This document shows, piece by piece, positions 35,731 through 43,735 of a DNA stretch of 64,000 nucleotides. Made by a program: the position numbers and the translations under genes. A model generated the notes under the pieces. It ran no database searches. It saw nothing but the letters and a program-made list of their open reading frames with translations, and was not told where the DNA came from. Within the stretch, counting starts at the first letter, position 1. Each line of letters begins with the position of its first letter. Location: contig JBJMKO010000044.1 in NCBI GenBank assembly GCA_045805805.1, positions 32,782 to 96,781 of the forward strand, written 5' to 3'. The DNA is from VRUE01 sp045805805 (lineage in GTDB: Bacteria > Actinomycetota > Thermoleophilia > Solirubrobacterales > 70-9).

Positions 35731-36051
35731 ATGGCCTTCCCAACGTCGCCGATCGCCGAGCACTTCGGTCGCCGGCTCTGGCTCCACCGGCGACGGGCCT
35801 GGCTCAGCCAGGATGAGCTCGCTCGCCTGCTCGATCTGCATCGCACCGAGATCAGCCAGCTAGAGCGGGGGCTGAGGGTTCCGCGTCTAGACACCGTCCT
35901 CAAGCTGGCGGCGGGGGTCGAGGCCTCGCCCTGCGATTTGATCGCGGGCCTGCGCTGGCGACCGGGCACTCGGGAGCGGATCGGCGGCGCCTACGCCGAG
36001 GGTTCGTCGAGGGACGCCAACCGAGGGCCGGGGGTGCCGGATGAGGTCTAA
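35731..36051 (+). CDS. XRE-family HTH regulator 2 of 4
   Basis: 106 residues. HTH FGRRLWLHRRRAWLSQDELA and HRTEISQLERGLRVPRLDT, then KLAAGVEASPCDLIAGLRW. Very similar to regulator 1 in the recognition helix (shared RGLRVPRLDT), consistent with a recent tandem duplication. Confidence 0.9.
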   Translation: MAFPTSPIAEHFGRRLWLHRRRAWLSQDELARLLDLHRTEISQLERGLRVPRLDTVLKLAAGVEASPCDLIAGLRWRPGTRERIGGAYAEGSSRDANRGPGVPDEV

Positions 36052-36418
36052 GCGGGCGATGCCGGCTTCCGACGAGCTGAGAGAGCGATTCGGGATCAAC
36101 CTGCGCCGTTGCAGAGAGCGACTCGGCGTCAGCCAGGAAGAGGTCGCGTCTCGTGCCGAATCTTTCCAGGGGTCGCTGTGGGCACTTGAGGCCGGGCAAA
36201 AGCTGCCCTGCATCGACACCTTCATCCGTCTGGTCGGCGCGCTGGAGACGACGCCGAACGAGCTGATCGCCGGCATCGTCTGGACCCCGGCCGAGGCGAT
36301 CGTCACCCCCGGTGAATTCGAGGCATCCTTGCGCGACCCTGAGCTTGAGGCGGAGGTTGCCGCGCTGCGGGCGGCGGCCCCCCGGCGCCATCGCGGAAAG
36401 CGGGCGAAGAAGAAATGA
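36041..36418 (+). CDS. XRE-family HTH regulator 3 of 4
   Basis: 125 residues, overlapping regulator 2 by 11 nt. HTH FGINLRRCRERLGVSQEEVA and SFQGSLWALEAGQKLPCI, then VGALETTPNELIAGIVWTPA and a basic C-terminus (RRHRGKRAKKK). More diverged from the first two. Confidence 0.88.
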   Translation: MRSKRAMPASDELRERFGINLRRCRERLGVSQEEVASRAESFQGSLWALEAGQKLPCIDTFIRLVGALETTPNELIAGIVWTPAEAIVTPGEFEASLRDPELEAEVAALRAAAPRRHRGKRAKKK

Positions 36419-36738
36419 ACGCGCCGAGACGCGACAGGGAGCTTTCTTACGAAGCGAAAGCTCGGATCGCGGACAACCTGTTCCTTCAGCGCAAACGCGC
36501 TGGCTACTCGCAGATCGCCCTCGGCGAGAGGGCGATGGTGGCGCCCGAGCGAATCAGCGCGATCGAGACCGGAAAGCCGAGCGCGATGCTCGATACCTAC
36601 GTGCGTCTCGCCGGCGCTCTCTCAGTGACTCTCGACGATCTACTGGCAGGCGTGACGTGGACCCCGGCCGTCCTCCAGCTCGAATATGACCCCGGCTATG
36701 AGGTTGAGTTCGAGGTGAATAGCTCAGGTAGCCCCTGA
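36415..36738 (+). CDS. XRE-family HTH regulator 4 of 4
   Basis: 107 residues, overlapping regulator 3 by 4 nt (ATGA). HTH IADNLFLQRKRAGYSQIALG and APERISAIETGKPSAMLDT, then AGALSVTLDDLLAGVTWTPA. Shares the C-terminal LxAGxxWTPA box with regulator 3. Confidence 0.9.
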   Translation: MNAPRRDRELSYEAKARIADNLFLQRKRAGYSQIALGERAMVAPERISAIETGKPSAMLDTYVRLAGALSVTLDDLLAGVTWTPAVLQLEYDPGYEVEFEVNSSGSP

Positions 36739-37382
36739 GACGCCAACAGCACGGACGACGCTGCTATTCATTGGGACCGACTCAGGGCGTTCTACAAACT
36801 CGACGACACCATACCGGGGCCATTAAACGACAGATTTCGCAGCATGTGCTGAGCGCCCGCGCGGCGAAAAATCGCGGTGACGTGGTCGCCTTCGAGCTGG
36901 GCAGTCGCGAGTTCCGAAATCTTCGCGACCGTCAAGCTGACAGGGACGTTGGCGTCGATCTCACCGATCTGTGCTAGGGCGTCGGAGGCTGGAACGTTCC
37001 CGGCCGCTTCCGACGCCCGAAGACAGGCCGAAAGATCACCCGGCCACCAAAGCCGAGCGCGACGCCCTGCTCGTGCAAATCTGACGAGAAGGACGATCCG
37101 AACGTGCCATCGCCGAAGCGCTGGGTTTGAAGATCGGGCGCCGTTTGCCCCTACGTCCGCGAACTTGGGGACGCAGGGAAGCACCGCCCTATCGTCGCCC
37201 TTCCCGCCGCCCGGCTGACTTCGCAGCACGCTGTCGTCGTCATTCGGGAGATACGGTTTGGTGGCTCGCCATTTACCGCTCACCTGTTGCGTGTCACTTG
37301 TGATACGAGTCGAAAACTGACCAACTCGCTCAAGCTGAGCTTAGCTGCAAGAGTTCGAGTATGCCCGAGCAGACTTTCTCTG
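36739..37382 (+). pseudogene. Gene-free stretch with a degraded HTH gene fragment
   Basis: No intact gene. Around 37040-37180 the plus strand reads TKAERDALLVQI, then a TGA, then REGRSERAIAEALGL, and after a one-base frameshift VCPYVRELG. This looks like a helix-turn-helix (resolvase- or sigma-type) remnant. The rest, up to the selD end, shows no protein-like frame. Weak evidence; no function claimed. Confidence 0.35.
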
Positions 37383-38414
37383 CTAGCCAGCGTGGACCCT
37401 GATTTCTCCCGCCGACCCAGTCACGAAGTGCCCAATGCGGTGACCCGGCGCACGAGACTGCTGATTCTCCGGCACCGCCATCAAAAGGCCCCCCGACGTC
37501 ATTGCATCGGTCAGGAGGATCCTGATATGTGGAGGGACGTCGATTCCCCAGTTTGTGAAGGTAGCGGCGTGGTCGGCATTGCGACGGCTGCCTCCTGATT
37601 GACAAGCTCGGTTTTTCGCCAAGGTCAATGTTCCGCTCATCGACGGTACTGCGTCCGCATCGAGTTCAGCAGCCAAGCCACTCGCCAGGCACATCTCATG
37701 AAGATGCCCTGCTAGTCCGAAACCGGTTACATCGGTCATTGCGTGGACGCCTGCTTGTTGAGCCTGCTCCGCGGCGGACTCATTGAGGGTCGTCATCACG
37801 TCAATCGCCTTAGATATCAGCTTAGTATCCGCCAACCCACGCTTCGCGGCGGTGGTGATAAGTCCACCTCCGATCGGCTTGGTCAGAAAGATCGAGTCGC
37901 CGGGTTGTGCGCCTGCCTTGGTTAGAACCATCTGCGGATCGGCGATCCCAGTTACAGTCATGCCGTACTTTGGCTCGGGATCATCGATCGAATGACCGCC
38001 CGCGACGGCGATGCCTGCCTGCGCTGCCACGGAAGCTCCGCCCTTGAGAATCAACATCAAGGTCTCCATCCCGAGAGTCTCAAGAGAGAAGGCGAGGACG
38101 TTTAGAGCGAAGATAGGTCGAGCGCCCATAGCGTAAATATCAGAGAGCGCGTTGGCGGCAGCAATGCGGCCAAACTCAAACGGATCATCCACAATTGGGG
38201 GGAAAAAGTCGATCGTTTGAACAAGGGCAAGACCATCTCCTACGAGATAGACAGCGGCGTCGTCGGCGGGGTCAAGACCGACCATCAGCTGGGAATCCGT
38301 CGGCGAAGGCAAGCCCGCCCTGATCTCTGAGAGTTGCGCAGCGCCGATCTTGCAAGCACATCCGGCCCCGTGAGAAAGGCTGGTGAGTCGGGGTGTTGGC
38401 TGTGCTAAATCCAT
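37383..38414 (-). CDS. selD: Selenophosphate synthase (Cys form)
   Basis: 343 residues from ATG 38414. Makes monoselenophosphate from selenide and ATP, the Se donor for Sec-tRNA. Visible: LSHGAGCACKIG with the catalytic Cys and Lys (Cys rather than Sec), VGLDPADDAAVY, NALSDIYAMGARPIFALNV, GGHSIDDPEPKYGM, TKPIGGGLI and MTSGGLLMAVP. The segment after this last motif is about 20 residues shorter than usual before IGHFVTGSAGEIRV. Divergent from selA with a 29-bp gap, so both promoters must overlap neighbouring coding sequence. Confidence 0.95.
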   Translation of the reverse strand: MDLAQPTPRLTSLSHGAGCACKIGAAQLSEIRAGLPSPTDSQLMVGLDPADDAAVYLVGDGLALVQTIDFFPPIVDDPFEFGRIAAANALSDIYAMGARPIFALNVLAFSLETLGMETLMLILKGGASVAAQAGIAVAGGHSIDDPEPKYGMTVTGIADPQMVLTKAGAQPGDSIFLTKPIGGGLITTAAKRGLADTKLISKAIDVMTTLNESAAEQAQQAGVHAMTDVTGFGLAGHLHEMCLASGLAAELDADAVPSMSGTLTLAKNRACQSGGSRRNADHAATFTNWGIDVPPHIRILLTDAMTSGGLLMAVPENQQSRAPGHRIGHFVTGSAGEIRVHAG

Positions 38415-38443
38415 TAATGCAAGATAGCCTGAGGATAGTTGCG

Positions 38444-39793
38444 ATGCCAGAGCCGGCGAAACAAGCAAGCTTGCGTCGACTGCCTTCGATTGAGGTGCTG
38501 GCGGCTAGGGCTCCCGGATTGGCGCATCGGCTAGCAGTGTCAGCAGCGCAGTTCGTAATCAGAGATGTGAGGCGGCGACTGCTTGAAGGCGAGCACGTTG
38601 ACGTTTCCCTTGCGGCTCTCGATGAGTTGCTTCTCGTCCGCGCTCATGCGCTATCGAGCCTGAGTTTGCGGCCAGTGATCAACGCGACTGGTGTCATCCT
38701 CCATACCAATCTCGGCCGAGCCCCCCTTGCACCACTGGCCGCCGAAGCCGCCGCCATGGCAGCATCGTCATACACCAACCTAGAGTACGACTTGTGCACT
38801 GGCAAACGCGGTAGCCGTCAAGATCATATTGAGAAGCTTCTATGCGAGTTCCTCGGTACGCAGTCAGCCCTTGCGGTCAATAACAACGCCGCAGGCGTAC
38901 TTCTTGCTCTCGCTGCGCTTGCTGGCGAACGGGAAGTAATTATAAGTCGTGGGCAGCTGATCGAGATTGGTGGTTCTTTCCGAATTCCCGAGATCCTCGC
39001 CTCGTCCGGAGCGAAACTGCGTGAGGTCGGTACCGCGAACCGCACGTACATTGCAGACTACGAGGAGGCGATCGGCGAACAGACTGCAGCGCTACTACGC
39101 GTACACCGCTCGAATTTTGAGGTGCGCGGTTTCACTAAGGATGTGCCTTTGCAGGAGCTCTGCGAACTCGCCGACCGGCATGGCCTACCCGTGATTGATG
39201 ATCTAGGCTCCGGGGCGGTCCTGCCGTTTGGAGACGAGCCAACGCTGCAAACGAGCATCGCCGCCGGAGCCACAATCGTTTGCTCCTCCGCCGACAAGCT
39301 CCTGGGGGGGCCTCAGGCCGGACTTCTGCTGGGATCCCGCAGCGCAATCAAGCGCTGCCGGTCGCACCCTCTTGCCCGCGCTCTACGGATTGACAAGATG
39401 CAACTGGCGGCGCTGGAGGCAACGCTACGCATGCATTGGTTGGGAGAGAATGAGGGGGTGCCGACGCTCGCGATGATGTCGATTCCGGCCGTGGAGCTGG
39501 AAGCCCGTGCTCAGTTGCTGTCCGATGCGATTGGTGAGTCCGCAACCGTGACATGTAGCGCCTCTCGTCCTGGCGGTGGCTCGCTCCCCGGGACTGAGCT
39601 CCCGGGAGCGGCATGCGCGGTGGACTCGATGCCACTCAGCGCAAATGCATTCGTGGCGGCGCTTAGACAGGGCGAGCCTTCGATCGTGGCGCGTATCACC
39701 GACGGTCGAGTCCTTCTAGACCCACGTACGATTGAGGTGTGCGATTTGGAGTTGGTCGGCCGGCTCGTTCGTGCGAACTTGTCGCGCTCATGA
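38444..39793 (+). CDS. selA: L-seryl-tRNA(Sec) selenium transferase
   Basis: 449 residues from ATG 38444, chosen because GAGGA lies 8 nt upstream and the protein then starts MPEPAKQASLRRLPSIEVL. PLP enzyme converting Ser-tRNA(Sec) to Sec-tRNA(Sec). Features: VINATGVILHTNLGRAPL, VNNNAAGVLLAL, LIEIGGSFRIPEI, VIDDLGSGAVL, and PLP Lys in SSADKLLGGPQAGLLLG. Overlaps selB by 4 nt. Confidence 0.97.
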   Translation: MPEPAKQASLRRLPSIEVLAARAPGLAHRLAVSAAQFVIRDVRRRLLEGEHVDVSLAALDELLLVRAHALSSLSLRPVINATGVILHTNLGRAPLAPLAAEAAAMAASSYTNLEYDLCTGKRGSRQDHIEKLLCEFLGTQSALAVNNNAAGVLLALAALAGEREVIISRGQLIEIGGSFRIPEILASSGAKLREVGTANRTYIADYEEAIGEQTAALLRVHRSNFEVRGFTKDVPLQELCELADRHGLPVIDDLGSGAVLPFGDEPTLQTSIAAGATIVCSSADKLLGGPQAGLLLGSRSAIKRCRSHPLARALRIDKMQLAALEATLRMHWLGENEGVPTLAMMSIPAVELEARAQLLSDAIGESATVTCSASRPGGGSLPGTELPGAACAVDSMPLSANAFVAALRQGEPSIVARITDGRVLLDPRTIEVCDLELVGRLVRANLSRS

Positions 39794-41334
39794 GCCAGCC
39801 GCTGACGATTGGCACCGCTGGTCACATCGACCATGGCAAGACAGCGCTGGTGACGGCGCTGACGGGCAGGGATACCGACCGTCTCGTCGAGGAGAAGCAG
39901 CGCGGAATATCAATCCAGCTGGGCTTTGCCGAGCTTCGGCTCGGTGACAGGCGACTTAGCCTCGTAGACGTACCAGGTCACGAGTGCTTCGTGCGGACGA
40001 TGATCGCTGGCGCCAGCGGGATTGACGCCTTCCTCCTTGTCGTTGCCGCTGACGATGGCCCTATGCCCCAGACTAATGAGCATCTGACCGTATTGCGCGC
40101 GCTTGGGGTAGAGATGGGCGTGGTAGCGCTAAGCAGGTGCGATTTGGTCGGGAGTAAGGCTCGGCGTACCTCGGCAGCCGCGACCGCGGCGTTGGTCCCA
40201 GACGCCCCCTTGATCGAAGTGAGTGTACGCACCGGCGAGGGTTTGGCGGAGCTGCGCGAGGCACTGATGCATCTTGCCGAGCGACTCGACAGGGATCGAG
40301 GAGGCAATCCCGAGCACAGTGAAGTGCCGGTGCTCCATCTTGATCGGGTTTTTACGATACCCGGGCATGGGACTGTAGTAACTGGAACGCTTTGGTCAGG
40401 ACGAATTGCGTGCGGTGATCGCGTGCAGCTAATGCCTCGGGGCACCGAAGCCCGAGTGCGCTCGATTGAGGTTCATGATCAGCGCCTACAAGTAGCCGAG
40501 GCGCATCAACGGGTTGCCCTCAACCTGGCAGCGATTGGCCGCGACGAGGTTCAGTGCGGCGATGTCGTAACCGCGCCAGGTGCTGACGTAATGACTACCT
40601 ATCGTTTGGACGTGGAGCTGATCGAGGGTGTCGACCGGATCACCTCGGCGCGCAAGGTAAAGGCCCACCTCGGCACGCGCGAGTCGCTGGCCCGCGTTGT
40701 GGACATAGGCAAGGACGCCGTACAGCTGCGGCTTGAGCGACCGCTTCTGGCGCGGCAGGGTGATCGCGTTGTTATCCGCGGGGTCGCACCATCCGACACG
40801 CTTGGAGGTGGAACCGTCGTCCGCCCGTTCCCGCCGCGCCACGGCCGCACCTTGGATCCGTGTGATGGCATAGCGTGTGTCAGTGACCGATCCGAAAGCG
40901 AGGGCGCTAGAGGAATCGCGGGAACATCTCCGCCTGGAGACGTGGGATCCGCGCGCGAACCGGGGACACTGGCATGGCAGTTGCTCAGGGAGCTGCGAGA
41001 TGGGGGCTCACGGCCACGTGCAACGTCGACGCTCGCCACCAAACTCTGTCAGGAGCCTCGCCAAGTCGAGCGCGCACTTGCAGAATTGGTCGCTGCCGGC
41101 GCGGCGGTGCGGGTACGCCGCGACGTGGTCTATCCGGCTGACGAGTATGAGCGCCTGCGTCGTGCGATCCTAGAATGGGTCGAGCACCGGGGCTCAATCA
41201 GTATCGCGGAGGCTCGCGACCTGCTTGACTTGAGCCGTAAGTACGCGCAGGCCTTGCTTGAGCACCTAGACGCTACCCGGGCGTTGCGCCGAGAGGGCGA
41301 CCGCCACTATCCGAGCCGTTCGCGCCCGCTTTAA
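39790..41334 (+). CDS. selB: Selenocysteine-specific elongation factor SelB
   Basis: 514 residues from ATG 39790. GTPase motifs: GTAGHIDHGKTALVTAL (P loop), GISIQLGFAEL (switch I), DVPGHECFVRTM (switch II). The base-recognition region is SRCDLVG rather than NKxD-like, as in other SelB. Domains 2-3 follow, then a short C-terminal part with winged-helix segments (LARTL-type LLRELRDGG, and RAILEWVEHRGSISIAEARDLL) that reads the SECIS hairpin. Somewhat shorter than the roughly 600-residue norm, suggesting fewer winged helices. Confidence 0.96.
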   Translation: MSQPLTIGTAGHIDHGKTALVTALTGRDTDRLVEEKQRGISIQLGFAELRLGDRRLSLVDVPGHECFVRTMIAGASGIDAFLLVVAADDGPMPQTNEHLTVLRALGVEMGVVALSRCDLVGSKARRTSAAATAALVPDAPLIEVSVRTGEGLAELREALMHLAERLDRDRGGNPEHSEVPVLHLDRVFTIPGHGTVVTGTLWSGRIACGDRVQLMPRGTEARVRSIEVHDQRLQVAEAHQRVALNLAAIGRDEVQCGDVVTAPGADVMTTYRLDVELIEGVDRITSARKVKAHLGTRESLARVVDIGKDAVQLRLERPLLARQGDRVVIRGVAPSDTLGGGTVVRPFPPRHGRTLDPCDGIACVSDRSESEGARGIAGTSPPGDVGSAREPGTLAWQLLRELRDGGSRPRATSTLATKLCQEPRQVERALAELVAAGAAVRVRRDVVYPADEYERLRRAILEWVEHRGSISIAEARDLLDLSRKYAQALLEHLDATRALRREGDRHYPSRSRPL

Positions 41335-41349
41335 GCTTTGAAGCCGCGT

Positions 41350-41442
41350 GGGGCGGCAGGGGTCTGGTGGCCCGTCTGGCCTTCAAAGCCAGCAGGGCGA
41401 TGTAGCCCATCGCTTGGAAGGTTCGATTCCTTCGCCGCCTCG
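41350..41442 (+). tRNA. selC: Selenocysteine tRNA (UCA)
   Basis: 93 nt with an 8-bp acceptor stem (GGGGCGGC/GCCGCCTC), anticodon loop CTTCAAA (anticodon TCA, reads UGA), long variable arm (GCGATG/CATCGC), T-arm GAAGGTTCGATTCCTTC and G discriminator. The 8-bp acceptor and UCA anticodon are diagnostic. Begins 15 nt after selB, so likely cotranscribed. Confidence 0.97.
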
Positions 41443-41476
41443 TAATCCGCTAATCGCTGTGGCACCACATGGAACA

Positions 41477-41505
41477 TTGACTGGGACGTTTAGATCAGAT
41501 ATACT
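41477..41505 (+). promoter_or_regulatory. Consensus sigma-70-type promoter of the mau-like cassette
   Basis: TTGACT (41477-41482), exactly 17 nt, TATACT (41500-41505) in an AT-rich stretch 32 nt before the first cassette gene. The closest match to a housekeeping promoter seen in the window, so the cassette can be expressed independently of selAB. Confidence 0.8.
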
Positions 41506-41536
41506 TTTCAAACTAAACTAGGCGAGGTATTAGCTT

Positions 41537-42211
41537 GTGAATACCAAGCGGGATTCACCGAACAAACGTGTTAGCAGACGAGTTTTCATGCGTAACGCCG
41601 GGGCTACCGCCGCCGGCCTAGCCGCCATGGCAGCCGGCGCCGAGGCTTATCTAGGAGGCGCCGACATCGCCGCTTCGGCCCAGCCTCGATTGTCCTCGCT
41701 CGATCCAGCTGGGCTTCTTGAACCTGATGTTCCACGGGGAGCGGTATTGGAGGGCGACATCCTGACAGTTGGCTCACGAAGTCTTGTCATTCATCCCGTT
41801 GAATCCAAGCCCGTTGCAGTGAGCCTTACACCTAATGCGGATATTTCCAGAGAGGGACCAGCATCCCTATCTGCATACAAAGCAGGCGATGAGATTGCCG
41901 TACTTGGTGATCGCAGCGATGGTCAGTTCACCGCAGTAGGTGTCGCCGCAGTTTTCCGCATTAAGGAGGCTACGCTCTTCTCGCGCACGGCAAATATCCT
42001 CCATACGAGCGACGGCAAGATAATCCTTACCTCAACCACTGCTCCTCGCGGCGGAGTTTGGGGAAATCGAAGGGTTCAGGCTCGCCCCCTTGCACAGCTC
42101 AAGGCCGGTGATCAGATCCTTGCGATGGGTTTGGTGAACCAACAATCAGACGTGATGACCGCAAGTAACGTGGGCGTACTGGGCGATAGTAAATCGCTTC
42201 TGAGCAGATGA
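41537..42211 (+). CDS. Tat-exported protein with beta-rich (OB-like) domains
   Basis: 224 residues from GTG 41537. Twin-arginine signal VSRRVFMRNAGATAAGLAAM with an Ala-rich hydrophobic part and ASAQP cleavage region. The mature part has two similar beta-rich halves (GAVLEGDILTVGSRSLVIHP; NILHTSDGKIILTSTTAP) each ending in a AGDEIAVLG / AGDQILAMG-type turn, resembling DUF5666-like OB folds. Tat export implies folding before export, possibly with a cofactor. Overlaps the next gene by 4 nt. Confidence 0.65.
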   Translation: MNTKRDSPNKRVSRRVFMRNAGATAAGLAAMAAGAEAYLGGADIAASAQPRLSSLDPAGLLEPDVPRGAVLEGDILTVGSRSLVIHPVESKPVAVSLTPNADISREGPASLSAYKAGDEIAVLGDRSDGQFTAVGVAAVFRIKEATLFSRTANILHTSDGKIILTSTTAPRGGVWGNRRVQARPLAQLKAGDQILAMGLVNQQSDVMTASNVGVLGDSKSLLSR

Positions 42212-42810
42212 ACGGGCTTGAGCAACTCGTCGAATACATCGGCACGGGTCTGCGGCAGTTTCCCGAAGGAGCGCTGCGCCAAGTGCTGATTGCCTTGCTC
42301 GGCTTCACCTTCCTATGGAGCAGCCTTGCGAAGGCGCGTTCTCCTTGGCAAGCCGCATTTGCAATTAACGACTTCGGGATCTCAAGACAACCGAGAGTTC
42401 GATTCGCCTGGACATTGATAACCGTTGAGCTCTGCTTGGCAGTAATGCTGTTGGTATCACCGGCCATCTCGTCGTCCTTCATTGGTCTTGCGACCGGAAT
42501 GGCCTCTGGTGTGTTCCTTTTGTTTTCTGGTCTTATAACTCGTGCGCTGCTCCTCGATCGAAGCTTTCCCTGCGCATGCTTTGGAAGTCAGGCTGAGCAG
42601 GTCACACACACGACGTTGATTCGTAGTGGTGCTCTGGGTCTAGTGGCAACTGCGTGCTTCATTGCTGGCCCTATCGGACAAACACTCGGGTTCGGAGATC
42701 TCGTTCTCGTTTGGTGCTCAGCTGTGGCGTTGCTCGCGATGGGCATGCTTATTATCCGCTTGCGCCAACTCATTCGGCTTCCGTCGCCCTTGGAGCCTGT
42801 TCCATCATGA
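42208..42810 (+). CDS. MauE/DoxX-type redox-associated membrane protein
   Basis: 200 residues, four membrane helices (LIALLGFTFLWSSLAKA; LITVELCLAVMLLVSPAI; ATGMASGVFLLFSGLI; LVLVWCSAVALLAMGML). The MauE hallmark Cys pair is present in FPCACFGSQ. In methylamine dehydrogenase operons MauE works with MauD in forming disulfides of the Cys-rich light chain. Overlaps the MauD-like gene by 4 nt. Confidence 0.8.
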   Translation: MNGLEQLVEYIGTGLRQFPEGALRQVLIALLGFTFLWSSLAKARSPWQAAFAINDFGISRQPRVRFAWTLITVELCLAVMLLVSPAISSSFIGLATGMASGVFLLFSGLITRALLLDRSFPCACFGSQAEQVTHTTLIRSGALGLVATACFIAGPIGQTLGFGDLVLVWCSAVALLAMGMLIIRLRQLIRLPSPLEPVPS

Positions 42811-43358
42811 GCCAGCTTGGCATCCTGGCGGTTGTGCTTATTTCTGCGTGGCTAGGCATCCTGTCGGTAGTCATTGCCTTGCTAGTGCGTCAGGTGGCAT
42901 TGCTGACATATCGAGTAGATCCTGACTATGCTCTGGATGGCTTGGCAGTAGGGCGCCGTATACCAAGTTCAATCAGTAAGTTGCTTCCTGAAGGTAGTGG
43001 AAGCGTGCTCGTCCTTGGAGTGGGATGCGGAGCATGTCGCGAACTTGTAGACGGCCTTCGCGGACATGTTATTGACGAGCCCCTCGTGGCGATTATCGAG
43101 GGGGATGAACTGCTCGCGCAAACGCTGGTCGAAGCGCTTCCTGAGAATATTCAAACGCTTACCGGACAGAGTGCAGAGCATGCATACTCTGCTCTAGGTC
43201 TTCAGACCACGCCTTTCATGTTTTCTGTCGAACACCGAAAGATCCTTCGGAAGGATGTGCTACGAGGTCTTCGACATTTTCTCTCATTGCTTCCGCAGTC
43301 CTTAGCTGCATCTACCGCGTGGCGGCCCGAGGCCATACTTGAGGGTTCAAATGCTTAG
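42807..43358 (+). CDS. MauD-like membrane-anchored thioredoxin-fold protein
   Basis: 183 residues: N-terminal anchor (LAVVVLISAWLGILSVVIALL region), then a thioredoxin-like domain with active site GVGCGACREL (CxxC as CGAC) and a cis-Pro-like QTTPFMFSV. Order MauE-MauD matches the mau operon. Predicted disulfide oxidase/isomerase for the next gene product. Confidence 0.78.
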   Translation: MSQLGILAVVLISAWLGILSVVIALLVRQVALLTYRVDPDYALDGLAVGRRIPSSISKLLPEGSGSVLVLGVGCGACRELVDGLRGHVIDEPLVAIIEGDELLAQTLVEALPENIQTLTGQSAEHAYSALGLQTTPFMFSVEHRKILRKDVLRGLRHFLSLLPQSLAASTAWRPEAILEGSNA

Positions 43359-43383
43359 CTCACAAATGCCCAATAGGACAGAG

Positions 43384-43731
43384 ATGGCTACTGATGAATT
43401 CGAAGCAGAGGTTCCCTTCGGGCGTAGTCGTCTCCTCAAAGCGCTGGGACTATTTCTGTTTGGCGGCGTTCTCTCGGCATGTGGTGTTGGTAAGGGCGGC
43501 GGGGGCGGCGGCGGGAGTCCATGCTGGGGATTCCCGAGTTGCAGCAGCTGTTCAGGCACGACCTGCACACTATCGAGCTGCAAATATGACACTTGGATGG
43601 GCTGTCCAACTGAAAAACAGTGCTGGACCGCATGTGTTAGCGGCAAACTATGGCAATGCTGCGATTGGAAGTACCTTTCCGGAGGCAGCTATACGGGCTG
43701 CTATTGCGGAGCAATCATCGGCTCCTGCTAG
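43384..43731 (+). CDS. Cys-rich MauA-like small exported protein
   Basis: 115 residues from ATG 43384 (AGGA at 5-nt spacing; in-frame ATGs at 43351 and 43366 are alternatives). Hydrophobic signal LLKALGLFLFGGVLSACG with a lipobox-like end, a Gly tract, then a domain of about 70 residues with 13 Cys: PSCSSCSGTTC, GCPTEKQCWTACVSGK, LWQCCDWKYLSGG, TGCYCGAIIG. The spacing WxxC, CC and CxC resembles the methylamine dehydrogenase light chain, including a Trp at the position of the first TTQ tryptophan. The second TTQ tryptophan region is absent, so it is not a standard MauA. Confidence 0.65.
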   Translation: MATDEFEAEVPFGRSRLLKALGLFLFGGVLSACGVGKGGGGGGGSPCWGFPSCSSCSGTTCTLSSCKYDTWMGCPTEKQCWTACVSGKLWQCCDWKYLSGGSYTGCYCGAIIGSC

Positions 43732-43735
43732 GACC

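Noticed and set aside
37080..37086. TGA within the HTH remnant as another selenocysteine codon
   Set aside because: The fragment also has a frameshift and no start, so decay is the simpler reading.
42205..42211. TGA at the end of the Tat-exported protein as a Sec codon
   Set aside because: It overlaps the next ATG as a standard ATGA stop-start junction and the downstream frame is not protein-like.
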